DNA of 64,000 bases, from NCBI RefSeq assembly GCF_902506325.1, contig NZ_LR732328.1, positions 1,609,071-1,673,070 on the forward strand, read 5' to 3'. Made by a program: the position numbers and the translations under genes. The notes below the pieces were generated by a model that had not been told where the DNA came from, did not search any database, and worked only from the letters and a program-made list of their open reading frames with translations. Below, one piece after another: positions 20,310 to 30,667 of this stretch; the first letter of the stretch is position 1; every line of letters begins with the position of its first letter. Source of the DNA: Limnobacter sp. 130. Lineage in GTDB: Bacteria; Pseudomonadota; Gammaproteobacteria; Burkholderiales; Burkholderiaceae_B.

Positions 20310-20974
20310 TCGATGGATTCGCCAAACACATAGCCTTGACCTTTTCGGGTTTGAATCCACTGTGGCCCGATTTTCTTGCGCAACCTGTTCACATACACCT
20401 CCATCACATTGCTGTCTTTGTCAGTGTCGTATTCATACACATGGTCAGTCAAACGGGTTTTGCTCAAGGGCTGACCTGGATGCAGCATGAAGTAACGCAG
20501 CAAACGGAATTCGGTGGCGGTGAGTTGTTGGGGTGAGTCATCGTTCACCTGGACGGTTTGCAACGTTTCGTCGAGCAGCAGGCCCTTGGCTTTCAGTGAC
20601 TCAGGCGCATTGCCCACTGCACGCTTGAGCACTGCGCCAATGCGAGCCAAGAGTTCCTCGGGCTGAAAAGGCTTGGGCACATAATCGTCTGCGCCGGCAT
20701 TAAAGCCTTCGACCTTTTCCTGCCAGGTGCCCCGTGCCGTCAACACAATCACGGGTAATTTCAAATGGTCTGTGCGCCAGTTCTTTAACACCTCCAGGCC
20801 TGACTTACCGGGCAGGCCCAAATCGAGAACCACCAAATCGTAGGGTTCAAGACGACCTTGAATTTCAGCTTCGACACCATCTTGAACCCAGTCTGCCGCG
20901 TAACCAGCCTTGCCCAACAGCTTGTGCAACTGGGCGCCCAATACAGGGTCGTCTTCTACCAACAAAAGTCGCAT
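20306..20974 (-). CDS. OmpR-family response regulator
   Basis: 222 residues: an N-terminal receiver opening with MRLLLVEDDPVLG and carrying the phospho-acceptor Asp in VVLDLGLPGKSG, and a C-terminal winged helix ending in RKGQGYVFGES. It is a cytoplasmic DNA-binding regulator, most like PhoP/QseB. The start at 20974 (MRLLL) fits the receiver fold; the open frame upstream adds no homologous sequence. It follows the PepSY gene by 5 bases and precedes its kinase with an ATGA overlap, giving a three-gene operon. Confidence 0.93.
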   Translation of the reverse strand: MRLLLVEDDPVLGAQLHKLLGKAGYAADWVQDGVEAEIQGRLEPYDLVVLDLGLPGKSGLEVLKNWRTDHLKLPVIVLTARGTWQEKVEGFNAGADDYVPKPFQPEELLARIGAVLKRAVGNAPESLKAKGLLLDETLQTVQVNDDSPQQLTATEFRLLRYFMLHPGQPLSKTRLTDHVYEYDTDKDSNVMEVYVNRLRKKIGPQWIQTRKGQGYVFGESIE

Positions 20975-20979
20975 GGTGA

Positions 20980-21279
20980 CTAGTCGTCCTGTTTCAGTTT
21001 CAGTAAGCTGCCTGTGCGGGCATCGAATTCCATTTCCCACACACGGCCGCCCGCATCCAGCACTTCTATTTCATAGATATAGCGACCATCCTCTTTGTCC
21101 AGATCAACATCCACGATCCGCCCAGGCTTGACCGATCGAGCGGCCGCAAATATTGTTTCCAGCGAGAGGATCTCGCCGCTGCGCTGCAGTCGGCGAATGC
21201 GTCGATCGTCGTCTGCATGCGCAGCAGGAACGGCGAGCAACAAGATGGCAATGATCAATGAGTAGGCACGAGCTTTCAT
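20980..21279 (-). CDS. Secreted PepSY domain protein, first gene of two-component operon
   Basis: 99 residues starting at the ATG at 21279, with a signal peptide (LIIAILLLAVPAAHADD) and one PepSY domain closing with WEMEFDARTGSLLKLKQDD. The frame upstream of 21279 gives an unlikely N-terminus without a signal. It lies 5 bases ahead of the response regulator. It resembles the PepSY protein at 18658 in size and layout, so the kinase may have two periplasmic partners. Confidence 0.88.
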   Translation of the reverse strand: MKARAYSLIIAILLLAVPAAHADDDRRIRRLQRSGEILSLETIFAAARSVKPGRIVDVDLDKEDGRYIYEIEVLDAGGRVWEMEFDARTGSLLKLKQDD

Positions 21280-21334
21280 GGTGACTCGTAATTTAACCGA
21301 TTCACCTGAATTAAAGCTTAAAAAATACGGTGAC

Positions 21335-21850
21335 TCAGGATTTGTTGGGTGTACTGCTGCTTTCAACCAGGCGGGGTTGTTCGTCCCGTGGCCATTCAAA
21401 GCTGTAAAAACCCTGTTGACCGTTAATGGTGTAGTCAAACTGACCGCTGATCGCGCGCGGTTGCATTTCAAGATTGAATACGCACTGGTTGGGTGCTTCG
21501 CAACCGTGTTGGTTCACCAGTTCGCTCACTTCAGGATCAATCAACGGTGCGGTGTGCAACCCCTGCGGTGTCATGAAATACACACCGGCATTGTTGCCAC
21601 AATGGTTTTCGATCAGGGTGTGGCCCACGCCTTCAAAGCGAAACTCACAGTTGTTTTTCGATGCATACGACAACACTTGTTGCGCTGCCGCTTTTTCCTG
21701 ACAGGAGGACACACCGAACAAGGTGAGTGCGGTGGCGACCATCAGGCCGAACAACACAAAAAGAAATTTACTGGCTTTGCCCAGAAATGAACCCTGTCGT
21801 CGGTGTGAATCGAACGACAGGGAGCGCGACCTGCTGCGTTGGTTAAACAT
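21335..21850 (-). CDS. Membrane-anchored protein of unknown function
   Basis: 171 residues: a basic cytoplasmic N-terminus, one membrane segment at about 29-48, and a periplasmic domain of about 120 residues containing four Cys (in CEFRF, HCGNN, HGCEAP, QCVFN) that could form two disulfides. I do not recognise the family. It lies about 100 bases downstream of cusA in the same direction and could be the last gene of the Cus operon, or independent. Confidence 0.6.
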   Translation of the reverse strand: MFNQRSRSRSLSFDSHRRQGSFLGKASKFLFVLFGLMVATALTLFGVSSCQEKAAAQQVLSYASKNNCEFRFEGVGHTLIENHCGNNAGVYFMTPQGLHTAPLIDPEVSELVNQHGCEAPNQCVFNLEMQPRAISGQFDYTINGQQGFYSFEWPRDEQPRLVESSSTPNKS

Positions 21851-21950
21851 GGCTGGTGACCTTCTATGAGTGAAGTTGGGGTGTTGGCATTAAAGCTGCA
21901 CCTTTCTCAACGTCACAGGTCGGTCTGGGTTTACACAGCACCCACCCAAT

Positions 21951-24900
21951 TCAGCCAGATTTTCGGGTTTGTCCACGCCGAATCAGCAGAAACACGGCAG
22001 GAATCACGAACATCGACAACAGGGGTGCACTGACCATACCACCTACCATGGGTGCGGCAATGCGTTGCATGACCTCACTTCCTGTACCGGTACCCCACAT
22101 AATGGGTATCAGACCCGCCAGAATGGTCAATACCGTCATGGCTTTGGGTCGAACGCGCAACACGGCCCCTTCACGAATTGCATCGAGCAAATGGTGCTCG
22201 TCAATATAACCACGTTCAACCCGGTTGGCCCAGCTTTGATTCAGGTACAACAGCATGATGATGCCGAACTCGGCCGCCACACCGGCCAATGCAATGAAGC
22301 CCACGGCACCTGCCACTGACAAGTTGAAATCAAGTAACCACAGCAACCATGCGCCGCCAATTAGTGCGAAGGGCAGGGTGGCCATAATCAGCAAAGCCTC
22401 ATCCACTTGCTTGAAAGTCATGTACAGCAAGACAAAAATGATCAGCAAGGTGAACGGCACCACCAACTTTAATTTCTCGGTTGCGCGTTCCAGATACTCG
22501 AACTGACCCGACCATGAAATGGAATAGCCCGCGGGCAAATTGACCTGTTCAGCCACCACCTGCTGCATGTCCAGCACCGCAGAACGCAAATCTCGCCCAC
22601 GAATATCGATGTACACATACCCGGCCAGGCGCGAGTTTTCACTACGCAACATGGGTGGGCCATCGGTGATCTGAATGGTTGCTACATCTGACAGCACAAT
22701 GCGCTGACCCGTGTCGGTGTACACGGGCAAGGCGCGAAGTCGGGTGAGTGAATCACGCAGTTCACGCGGGTAACGTACATTGATTGGAAAACGCTCCAGC
22801 CCCTCGACGGTTTCGCCAATGTTCATGCCGCCCACCGCGCTTGAAATAATCGACTGAATATCGGAGATATTCATGCCGTAACGTGCGGCTTTGTCGCGAT
22901 TAATATCGACATCAATGTAGCGCCCACCCGTGAGTCGCTCAGCAAATGCGCTGCTCACGCCTTCAATGTTCTTCACCGCCTTCTCGACCTTCACCGAGAT
23001 TTGATTGATGGTGTTTAAGTCAGGGCCCGTTACCTTGACACCCACCGGGCTTTTTATACCGGTGGCCAACATGTCGATCCGGTTGCGAATGGGTGGCACC
23101 CAAATATTCGTCAAACCCGGTACCCGGACAATTTGGTCCAGCTCCTCGACCAGTTTATCGGCGGTCATGCCCTCTCGCCATTCGTCTTTGGGCTTGAATT
23201 GAATGGTTGTTTCAAACATTTCCAAAGGCGCGGGGTCTGTGGCTGTTTCCGCGCGCCCCGCCTTGCCATACACACTTTCAACTTCCGGCAGGGTTTTGAT
23301 CAAGCGATCCGTTTGCTGCAGCAATTCAGCCGCCTTGCCCACCGACAAACCGGGTAAGGCCGTGGGCATGTACAGCAAATCACCTTCGTCTAGCGGGGGC
23401 ATGAATTCAGTGCCCAGCTTGGTGAGCGGATAAAAGCTGATGCCCAGCAACACCAGCGCCACAAGCACGGTGGTTTTGGGAAACTTCAACACGGCATCCA
23501 AGGCGGGCCGATAGGCCGCGATCAAGGCACGGTTAATTGGATTTGAATTTTCCGAGGGGATTTTTCCGCGAATCAGATAGCCCATCAACACGGGGATCAG
23601 CGTAACTGCCAAACCGGCGGAAGCCGCCATGGCATAGGTTTTGGTGTACGCCAGGGGCGAGAACAAACGCCCCTCTTGTGCTTCCAGCGTGAACACCGGA
23701 ATAAAGCTGAGCGTGATGACCAACAGGGAAGAAAACAGGGCGGGCCCTACCTCCACGGCAGCATCACCAATCACGCGCCAGCGCTCGGCACCAGCCAGTT
23801 CCTGACCCGGATTGTCGTGTGCCCACTGTTCAAGATGCTTGTGTGCGTTTTCAATCATGACCAGTGCAGCATCCACCATGGCGCCAATGGCAATGGCAAT
23901 ACCCCCCAGGGACATCACATTTGCATTCACCCCTTGCTGCTGCATCACGATGAATGAAATCAACACACCCAACGGCAGGGAAACAATCGCCACAAAAGCG
24001 GACCTGAAGTGCAACAAAAACACAAAGCACACCAGCGCCACCACAATGAATTCCTCAAGCAATTTAAAGCTGAGGTTGTCGATTGCATTGTTGATCAGTG
24101 TGGACCGGTCGTACACCGCCACCACCTCTACGCCTTGCGGCAAACCGGCTTTCAGGCTTTCAAGCTTGGCCTTCACTGCATCAATGGTTTGCAAGGCATT
24201 TTTTCCAGACCGCATAACGACAATACCGCCCACCGACTCTCCATTGCCGTTCAGTTCACCAATGCCTCGGCGTATTTCGGGACCAATCTGTATGCGGGCC
24301 ACATCGCCGAGCTGCACCGGAATACCGGCGAGGCTGGCCTTTAACGGTACAGACCGGAAATCCTCCAGATTCTCCAGATACCCCGTGGCCCGCACCATGT
24401 ACTCGGCTTCGCCCAGTTCAATGACCGATCCACCCGCTTCCTGATTGCCATCATTAATCGCCTGGATCACCTGATCCAGGGTGATGCCATAGCCCGCCAG
24501 CTTTTGCGGATCCAGTTCAACCTGGTACTGCTTCACAAAGCCGCCCACCGAGGCCACCTCGGCCACGTTCTCGACCGTTTTCAGTTCATAACGCAAAAAC
24601 CAGTCTTGCAAAGCCCGCAGTTGCGACACATCCATGTTGCCCGTGGTGTCGCGCAGGGCGTATTGATAAATCCAGCCCACGCCTGTGGCATCGGGACCCA
24701 ATACGCTTTTTGCCGAAGCCGGTAGCTGGTTTTGGGCCTGATTCAGGTACTCCAGCACCCGCGAGCGGGCCCAGTACAAATCCACACCATCTTCAAAAAT
24801 AATGTAGACAAAACTGTCACCGAAAAAGGAAAAACCACGCACGTCTTTTGCGCCTGGCACCGACAGCATGGTGGTGGTGAGCGGGTAGGTCACCTGGTTC

Positions 24901-25085
24901 TCAACAATTTGCGGCGCCTGCCCCGGAAAACTGGTGCGCACAATCACTTGAACATCGGACAAATCGGGCAGGGCATCCAGCGGCGTTTTGTACACCGACA
25001 CCACGCCCCAGGCACTGATCATTACCGTGGCGATCAGCACCAGCAGTCGATTGGCGATCGACCAGCGAATCAGCATCGCAATCAT
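21951..25085 (-). CDS. cusA: CusA-type heavy-metal efflux RND pump
   Basis: 1044 residues with the standard RND layout: 12 membrane segments and two large periplasmic loops. The proton-relay segment in TM4 reads [20 protein letters not shown], as in monovalent-cation (Cu/Ag) HME pumps, whereas CzcA-type pumps have different wording. It exports Cu(I)/Ag(I) from periplasm or cytoplasm through CusB and CusC. Its ATG overlaps the cusB stop (ATGA). Together with the regulator pair and the CusF-type domain on CusB, this supports copper/silver as substrate. The methionine relay residues were not mapped individually. Confidence 0.93.
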   Translation of the reverse strand: MIAMLIRWSIANRLLVLIATVMISAWGVVSVYKTPLDALPDLSDVQVIVRTSFPGQAPQIVENQVTYPLTTTMLSVPGAKDVRGFSFFGDSFVYIIFEDGVDLYWARSRVLEYLNQAQNQLPASAKSVLGPDATGVGWIYQYALRDTTGNMDVSQLRALQDWFLRYELKTVENVAEVASVGGFVKQYQVELDPQKLAGYGITLDQVIQAINDGNQEAGGSVIELGEAEYMVRATGYLENLEDFRSVPLKASLAGIPVQLGDVARIQIGPEIRRGIGELNGNGESVGGIVVMRSGKNALQTIDAVKAKLESLKAGLPQGVEVVAVYDRSTLINNAIDNLSFKLLEEFIVVALVCFVFLLHFRSAFVAIVSLPLGVLISFIVMQQQGVNANVMSLGGIAIAIGAMVDAALVMIENAHKHLEQWAHDNPGQELAGAERWRVIGDAAVEVGPALFSSLLVITLSFIPVFTLEAQEGRLFSPLAYTKTYAMAASAGLAVTLIPVLMGYLIRGKIPSENSNPINRALIAAYRPALDAVLKFPKTTVLVALVLLGISFYPLTKLGTEFMPPLDEGDLLYMPTALPGLSVGKAAELLQQTDRLIKTLPEVESVYGKAGRAETATDPAPLEMFETTIQFKPKDEWREGMTADKLVEELDQIVRVPGLTNIWVPPIRNRIDMLATGIKSPVGVKVTGPDLNTINQISVKVEKAVKNIEGVSSAFAERLTGGRYIDVDINRDKAARYGMNISDIQSIISSAVGGMNIGETVEGLERFPINVRYPRELRDSLTRLRALPVYTDTGQRIVLSDVATIQITDGPPMLRSENSRLAGYVYIDIRGRDLRSAVLDMQQVVAEQVNLPAGYSISWSGQFEYLERATEKLKLVVPFTLLIIFVLLYMTFKQVDEALLIMATLPFALIGGAWLLWLLDFNLSVAGAVGFIALAGVAAEFGIIMLLYLNQSWANRVERGYIDEHHLLDAIREGAVLRVRPKAMTVLTILAGLIPIMWGTGTGSEVMQRIAAPMVGGMVSAPLLSMFVIPAVFLLIRRGQTRKSG

Positions 25086-26674
25086 CGTTGACCTCCACTG
25101 GGGCTGACGCCCAACATCAAGGGGAGGTCATCCTCCTGTAGCTGAAACTCCATGTTGATCCGGTCACCCACTTTCAGGCTTTCACGCGGCAGTTGATCGG
25201 GCGCAGGCAACATGAAGTCCATCGTCATTTCCGGCCAGCCAAGGCTTGGAATGGGCGCGTGGGTGACCGTGACCGAATCATCGTGCAAGGCCTCGACCAC
25301 GGCCGAGGTGGTGTATTTTGCAGATTCGCCCGGCTCATTCAAGCGCGCTTCAAGCCCACGCAAGCTGGCTTCAGAATCAATCAGGAACTGGCCAGACAGC
25401 ACCACTTCCTGACCCGCCTCCAGGCCTGCGAGCACCTCGGTTTGTCCACCAAACTCAATGCCTGTCTTAATTTCGACTGGCGAGAAGCGGCCATCCTCAC
25501 CGGCCAGCATCACCACAGCACGGCGACCGGTCTGAATGACAGCCTCGGAGGGCACGATCAGGGATTGCGGCCTGCTGGTGTCCATGAACCGGGTTTGTAC
25601 AAACATGCCGGGCAGCAACTTGTTACCCGGATTCTTCAGCACCAGGCGAGCCAGTACCGTGCGTGAATTGGCATTCACTTGTGGCAACACTGTTTGCACC
25701 TGACCTTCAAACACCTGCCCTGGCATGGCTTGCGCGATTGCATTCACAGTGACACCAGGCTGCACGTAACTGGCCTGGCTTTCAGGCACTTCGGCCTGCA
25801 CCCACACCGTGGAAAGTCCATTGATCTCCATCAAGGTGGTTCCCGGTTGCACGGTCATACCCTCACGCACCATCAACTCCGTGACCACGCCGCTGCGGGG
25901 TGCCGCAATGGCGACGCGCGGCTGAACTTGCCCGCTTTGTTCCACCTGCCGTATTTGTGCTGTGCTCATACCCACTTGCAACATGCGTTGGCGGGCTGCA
26001 TCCACCAATGGCTGCAAGTTATCGCCCTTCATTTTTCGCAAGGACAAAAATTCCTCTTGTGCCGCAATCCAGTCGGGCACGTACACGGTCAGCAAAGTTT
26101 GCCCCTGCTTCACCGGATCAAGCGTGGCAGTCACATTGAGTTTTTCCACATAACCCATGGCACGGGACTGCACCACCACCCGGTCACGTTCATTCCACTG
26201 CACGGCACCGCTGGCAGTAATTTCCGGTGCCAGCATGCCCATGCCCACCACCGCAGTGCGTATACCCAAGTTTTGCTGAATACGCGGGCTGACTTTGATA
26301 CTGCTGGTGTCAGCAGTATCGGCACCCGAGTAGGCTGGTACCAGCATCATGTCCATGAAAGGGCTTTTACCCGGTGAATCAAATTTGCGACCCGGCACCA
26401 TGGGGTCGTGGTAATACTGCACAGTCAAGCCTGTTTCAGGATCGACATCACCCGCCTTGATCCCGTTTTCCATGTGTCTGCGGGTGGCTGCCTCGCCCTG
26501 GGGAATATTCCAGGTGGACGGATCTTGCCCGTTGCCACCGGCCCCGGCAGGAGCACCAATGGGTGCCGACATCATTTCCATGCCTTGGCTCATGCCCAGT
26601 GCCCACAAACCATAACCCCCACCAGCCAGCGCCGCCACTGCGAACACGCCAATCGCGATATGCGTCTTTTTCAT
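25082..26674 (-). CDS. cusB: CusB-type adaptor fused to a C-terminal CusF-like domain
   Basis: 530 residues from MKKTHIAIG at 26674, which overlaps the cusC stop. An N-terminal membrane anchor is followed by a heavy-metal-binding segment ([12 protein letters not shown], about residues 85-125), the hairpin/lipoyl/beta-barrel adaptor core, and from about 445 a CusF-like domain ([13 protein letters not shown], with W and M in the positions used for Cu(I) binding in CusF). Cus adaptors are normally about 400 residues with CusF as a separate protein, so this is a chaperone-adaptor fusion. Role: periplasmic link between pump and outer-membrane channel, feeding metal to CusA. Confidence 0.93.
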   Translation of the reverse strand: MKKTHIAIGVFAVAALAGGGYGLWALGMSQGMEMMSAPIGAPAGAGGNGQDPSTWNIPQGEAATRRHMENGIKAGDVDPETGLTVQYYHDPMVPGRKFDSPGKSPFMDMMLVPAYSGADTADTSSIKVSPRIQQNLGIRTAVVGMGMLAPEITASGAVQWNERDRVVVQSRAMGYVEKLNVTATLDPVKQGQTLLTVYVPDWIAAQEEFLSLRKMKGDNLQPLVDAARQRMLQVGMSTAQIRQVEQSGQVQPRVAIAAPRSGVVTELMVREGMTVQPGTTLMEINGLSTVWVQAEVPESQASYVQPGVTVNAIAQAMPGQVFEGQVQTVLPQVNANSRTVLARLVLKNPGNKLLPGMFVQTRFMDTSRPQSLIVPSEAVIQTGRRAVVMLAGEDGRFSPVEIKTGIEFGGQTEVLAGLEAGQEVVLSGQFLIDSEASLRGLEARLNEPGESAKYTTSAVVEALHDDSVTVTHAPIPSLGWPEMTMDFMLPAPDQLPRESLKVGDRINMEFQLQEDDLPLMLGVSPSGGQR

Positions 26675-27996
26675 TGTTGTACCTCTTCGGGAATCAGGTA
26701 TTCCAGTTGCGCCCAAAGCCGGGCTGTGTCCATTTGAATACGAAGTTTTTCAATGCGCATGTCCAGTTCCATGCGGCGCGCCGCCAACACCTCGCTTAGG
26801 GTGCCGGTGTTGCCGCGATAGGCGTCCAGCGCGGCTTGCGTGCGTTGTTGGGTCAAGGGGATCAGGCTTTGATCAAAGTCGCTCAGCCGCTTCAAATTGC
26901 TTTGCCAGGTTTGTTGCCAGCGCTTGGTTTGTGCCAGGTGGCTGCGGTACAACTCGACTCGCTCTGAACGCGCTTTGGCCGCCATGGAATTGGCAGCGGC
27001 CACCGCCTGGTCTTGCCTTGAAGTTTGATCAACAAACAGGGGCCGGGAGGCACCCAGTGTGAGCATTTCAGAAAACTCCGGACCACGGCCTGCGTACATC
27101 ACCGACAAAGTCCAATCTGCTGATTTTTCCTGCAGCTTGACTTCGGCATTGGCCAGCGCTGCATCTTCTGCTTTTTGCAGGGCGATGAGTTCCGGGTGTT
27201 TGTTCAGGCTTTCAGCCAAATCCACTTCACCCAGGCTGGAGCGCTTCAAATCAACATCGCTGCTCAACTCACTGCCTGCTGCATCGCCAACCCAACGGTG
27301 CAAATCGGCCTGTGCGTTATCCAACATGGCCTGGGTGTCTTGAACTCGCAAGTTCAGCAAGCCGAGTTCGGTGCGTGCTGTGAATACATCGGTTTGTGGC
27401 GCTTTGCCAGCGCGGAACAGCGCATCGGCCGCATCAATTTGCAGTTGCAATTCGGTGTGCTGGCTTCGCAGCAATTCAAGCATTTGTTGCAGGTACACCC
27501 GGTCCAGATACGCCTGCGCCGTGCCGGTGCGCAATTGACTCAAAGCCAATAGCTCGCTGGCTTGCGCAACCTCGGCATTTTTTGAAAACACATTGGACTG
27601 GGCTTTGCGTTTGTCTTGCCGCGTGAAGGTTTGCGAAATACCCACCCCCCGCATGGTCATGAAGTCTGCAGCCAGGCTGAACTGGTCAGGCCCGTTGGCT
27701 GGAATGTTACTCACTTCCAGATTCAGCATGGGGTCGGGCAACTCACCCGCGGCCACAGCCTCGCTTTGCGCAGCCTGCGCAGCAGCCTTTTGGGCGCGTA
27801 CCGATTCTGAACGCTGTTCAGCAAGCTCAAGCGCAAGGCTCAGGCTGAGCGGGCCAGCAGTAGCGGGAGTTTCAGGGGCAGCCAGTGCTTGCTCAAGCGT
27901 GTACTGTTGCTCGGCATGCACCCCGCCGAAATTCAACAACACAAACAGCGCAAAACCAATCAGCGCAATTCTCAAAATGACATGTTTACCCTGCAT
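26671..27996 (-). CDS. cusC: CusC-type outer-membrane efflux channel (TolC family)
   Basis: 441 residues with a signal peptide (ALIGFALFVLLNFGGVHAE) and two outer-membrane-efflux repeats rich in long alpha-helices; alternating Ala/Gln/Glu segments such as EQRSESVRAQKAAAQAAQ are typical. The start at 27996 is chosen because AGGAG lies six bases upstream; an earlier in-frame ATG at 28011 has no such site. It completes the tripartite pump with the following cusB and cusA, overlapping cusB by 4 bases. Confidence 0.9.
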   Translation of the reverse strand: MQGKHVILRIALIGFALFVLLNFGGVHAEQQYTLEQALAAPETPATAGPLSLSLALELAEQRSESVRAQKAAAQAAQSEAVAAGELPDPMLNLEVSNIPANGPDQFSLAADFMTMRGVGISQTFTRQDKRKAQSNVFSKNAEVAQASELLALSQLRTGTAQAYLDRVYLQQMLELLRSQHTELQLQIDAADALFRAGKAPQTDVFTARTELGLLNLRVQDTQAMLDNAQADLHRWVGDAAGSELSSDVDLKRSSLGEVDLAESLNKHPELIALQKAEDAALANAEVKLQEKSADWTLSVMYAGRGPEFSEMLTLGASRPLFVDQTSRQDQAVAAANSMAAKARSERVELYRSHLAQTKRWQQTWQSNLKRLSDFDQSLIPLTQQRTQAALDAYRGNTGTLSEVLAARRMELDMRIEKLRIQMDTARLWAQLEYLIPEEVQQ

Positions 27997-28088
27997 GGGC
28001 TTCTCCTGCATGGCGTATCAGCCATGAGAAACGAACACACAATCGGGCTGACCAGGGTCAGCCCAACGCTTAACTCAAATTGGTGTGA

Positions 28089-28385
28089 TCAGGCCCGGGG
28101 CGGGCGTTCGGGAGAGCTTTGCTGAAAGGAAATTTGAAGCACCTGCTCTACAGTGGCATACACTGGTGAGGGGCTTTGGGGCGAGATGACTGCCGCTACA
28201 TACGGCAAAGAGGGCACGGCACAACACAAGGGAGAACCCGCGAAACAGCCCTCGTCAAGGTGAACCGCTGAATCCATGGCGTGCTGCGTGTCTTGCATTT
28301 CGGCGCAACACGGCATTGCGTGGGCCATGCTTTGAAACATGAGCGCACACAGCAACAACACATGAACACCAATTCGACGCATCAT
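28089..28385 (-). CDS. Small exported Cys/Met-rich protein in the cus operon
   Basis: 98 residues with a signal peptide ending near SMAHA. The mature part begins MPCCAEMQDTQHAM and has a second cluster, CFAGSPLCCAVP, giving five Cys plus Met and His residues suited to binding a soft metal. It lies between cusS and cusC, 48 bases after cusS, in the same direction. I cannot assign it to a named family. A periplasmic Cu(I)/Ag(I) carrier or scavenger is the natural inference from its composition and place. Confidence 0.7.
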   Translation of the reverse strand: MMRRIGVHVLLLCALMFQSMAHAMPCCAEMQDTQHAMDSAVHLDEGCFAGSPLCCAVPSLPYVAAVISPQSPSPVYATVEQVLQISFQQSSPERPPRA

Positions 28386-28432
28386 TGGATGAAATCAACA
28401 AACTGCAGTGGATAAAGTGTAACACAGCCCAT

Positions 28433-29779
28433 TTATGCCTCTGCAAGCGATGATGAGTCGCCCTTCTTCAGTGAAAACCCGATGCGTACCCAGTCGCCAT
28501 CGCACTGCGCAAAAGGTTCGCCCCCATGCAAACGGGCGATGGCGGCCACAATGGCCAAGCCCAAACCGTGGTTGTGGCCACTTTCATTGCGCGATTGATC
28601 CACCCGGTAAAAGGGTTCGAACAAATGCGGCACGCTGGCTGCGGGAATACACACACCCTTGTTGCTCACTGTGAAAAGAACCTGGCCCGCCACAGTGCTG
28701 TTGTCAATGTGAATGTGAATGGTGCTGCCCTCCTCGGCATAGCGAATGGCATTGGACACCAAGTTGGACAGCGCCCGCTTGATCAATTCAGAATCAACCC
28801 GAGCAGACGCATCACCGTGCAATTCAAATTGCAGATTTTTTTCTTCCAGCATGGCCTCCATGTAATCCATCACAGTCATGACAGGTTCACTGAGCTTGGC
28901 CACTACCCGAAAATCGTTGTACTGGCCCTGGCTGGCATGCGACAAAAACAACATGCTTTGAATGATGCGGTTCATGCGCTGCAGCTCTTCGAGGTGGCTG
29001 TGCAGTGCCTCCTTCAAATGCTCGGGATCGGGATTTTTTTCACGCAGCAGCAATTCATGGCTAACGGTAAGGCTGGAAAGCGGCGTGTTCAATTCATGCG
29101 CCACATTGGAATTGAATGAACGCAGTTGGTCGTGGTATTGCCCTACTTTTCCGATTAATTTGTTGAATTGCTCAATGACCGGGTACAGCTCTTCGGGTTC
29201 ATGCTCGGTCTTGATTCGTGCAGTCAGATCCGACGGATCAAAACTGGCGATTTTGCGCCCGAATTTATTCAATGGCTTTAATTCAAACCGCGCCAAAGTG
29301 CCGCTTAGCAGCATAATGAACAAGCCCCAAACCACTGCCGCCACCGCAAACACGGCACCAATAAAGTTCAGGAATTTTTTGTCCTCTGACACATCCATGG
29401 CCAGCTCAAGATCGCGCATTGGCATAGTGCCGCCCAAGCCCACCAAAGAATGCATGTAAGTTTTTTTGTGCTTGACCTTGCTTAGCAACACCTGTGGCCC
29501 ATACAACACCTGATCATTTTCGCCGTGCACTTTGGCGCGCACATTGCCCAGGTTCAGCAGCAGTTCGTCTACACGGCCCCACATTTCTGTGGGCATCAAT
29601 TCACTGTTGCGGGCCAGCACCTGCTCCACCGCATTTGCGGCGCGTTCAAGCGTTTCCTGGTGTCGCACTTCTTGCCACATCCACACACAGTGATAGCCAA
29701 ACACAGCGATCAATCCAACACCCACAATACTGAGGATCGACATTTGAAAAGAAGATCGCCTGGCTATCGAGCGCCTCAT
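28433..29779 (-). CDS. cusS: CusS-like heavy-metal sensor histidine kinase
   Basis: 448 residues with two membrane segments (about 12-30 and 172-190), a periplasmic sensor between them, HAMP, a HisKA domain with VAHELNTPLSSL, and a HATPase with NLVSNAIRYA and NHGLGLAIVAAI. It senses periplasmic metal, probably copper or silver, judging by the downstream efflux genes. The ATG overlaps the cusR stop by ATGA. The following gene starts 48 bases beyond its stop. Confidence 0.88.
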   Translation of the reverse strand: MRRSIARRSSFQMSILSIVGVGLIAVFGYHCVWMWQEVRHQETLERAANAVEQVLARNSELMPTEMWGRVDELLLNLGNVRAKVHGENDQVLYGPQVLLSKVKHKKTYMHSLVGLGGTMPMRDLELAMDVSEDKKFLNFIGAVFAVAAVVWGLFIMLLSGTLARFELKPLNKFGRKIASFDPSDLTARIKTEHEPEELYPVIEQFNKLIGKVGQYHDQLRSFNSNVAHELNTPLSSLTVSHELLLREKNPDPEHLKEALHSHLEELQRMNRIIQSMLFLSHASQGQYNDFRVVAKLSEPVMTVMDYMEAMLEEKNLQFELHGDASARVDSELIKRALSNLVSNAIRYAEEGSTIHIHIDNSTVAGQVLFTVSNKGVCIPAASVPHLFEPFYRVDQSRNESGHNHGLGLAIVAAIARLHGGEPFAQCDGDWVRIGFSLKKGDSSSLAEA

Positions 29780-30480
29780 GGCTGGCTCTCCCCAGCGCGC
29801 AACTCCAGCACATAGCCCATGCCACGCACAGTGTGTAGAAGGGGCAAATTAAAGGGCTCGTCCATTTTGCTGCGCAAACGGCGTACGGCCACATCCACAA
29901 CATTCGTTTCACTGTCAAAGTGCATGTCCCACACCAGCTCAGCCAATTCGGTGCGTGACAACACCTCGCCCTTTCTGCGCAACAGCAGCCACAACAAGCT
30001 GAACTCTTTCGCGGTCAAGCGCAGGTCTTGCCCAGCGCGTTTGGCCTGCCGCTTGACAGCATCCAGCTCCAGGTCAGCAAGACCCAAATGGCTGCTGTCA
30101 ACGGTGGCATTTTGCTGCTGTCCCTGGGCACGGCGTGCCAGTGCATGCACGCGGGCCACCAGTTCTGAAAATGCAAAAGGTTTGGTCAGGTAATCGTCGG
30201 CACCCGCCTGCAGGCCTTTGACCCGGTCTTCGACCATGGAACGGGCCGTGAGCATGAGCACCGGGATGTTCATGGTTTGGCGCAATGCGGCCAGCACGCC
30301 CAGTCCGTCCAGGTCGGGCAACATGCCATCGAGAATGATGAGTTCGTAATGGCCTTCAGTGGCCAGGTGCAAACCATCAATACCGTTGTGGGCCACATCC
30401 ACCACAAAGCCTTCGGAGTTCAGCCCCTTTTGAAGGTAACTGGCCAACTTCTTCTCGTCTTCAATTACCAAAATTTTCAT
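29776..30480 (-). CDS. cusR: CusR/CopR-like response regulator
   Basis: 234 residues: receiver from MKILVIEDEKKLASYLQKG with the phospho-acceptor in IILDGMLPDLDG, then an OmpR-type winged helix ending VRGMGYVLELR. MKILV at 30480 is the start used by the family, and the open frame upstream adds nothing recognisable. It is first in the apparent operon cusR-cusS-small protein-cusC-cusB-cusA. A perfect 16-bp palindrome of the CopR/CusR type lies 67 bases upstream. Confidence 0.92.
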   Translation of the reverse strand: MKILVIEDEKKLASYLQKGLNSEGFVVDVAHNGIDGLHLATEGHYELIILDGMLPDLDGLGVLAALRQTMNIPVLMLTARSMVEDRVKGLQAGADDYLTKPFAFSELVARVHALARRAQGQQQNATVDSSHLGLADLELDAVKRQAKRAGQDLRLTAKEFSLLWLLLRRKGEVLSRTELAELVWDMHFDSETNVVDVAVRRLRSKMDEPFNLPLLHTVRGMGYVLELRAGESQP

Positions 30481-30546
30481 GGGCGCAACGTCGCTGTGCG
30501 TGAACAAACATGCCTTGAAGTATAGAAGGCACAAGTACTTTTTAAA

Positions 30547-30562
30547 ATTACAAATTTGTAAT
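30547..30562. promoter_or_regulatory. CopR/CusR-type operator palindrome
   Basis: A perfect 16-bp palindrome, ATTACAAATTTGTAAT, lies in the 187-base region between divergent cusR and the small periplasmic protein at 30668. Its form (ATTACA...TGTAAT) is that of known CopR-type copper boxes. Probably bound by phosphorylated CusR to activate both directions. Confidence 0.8.
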
Positions 30563-30667
30563 GTGCGTGTGGGGCCTTGGTAATTCGACCCTGCGTAAAG
30601 TACGACTCATGCCAACGCAACAAAGCAACGGCAAAACTTGATGAAGTACCCCAAAAGGAGATTTACC

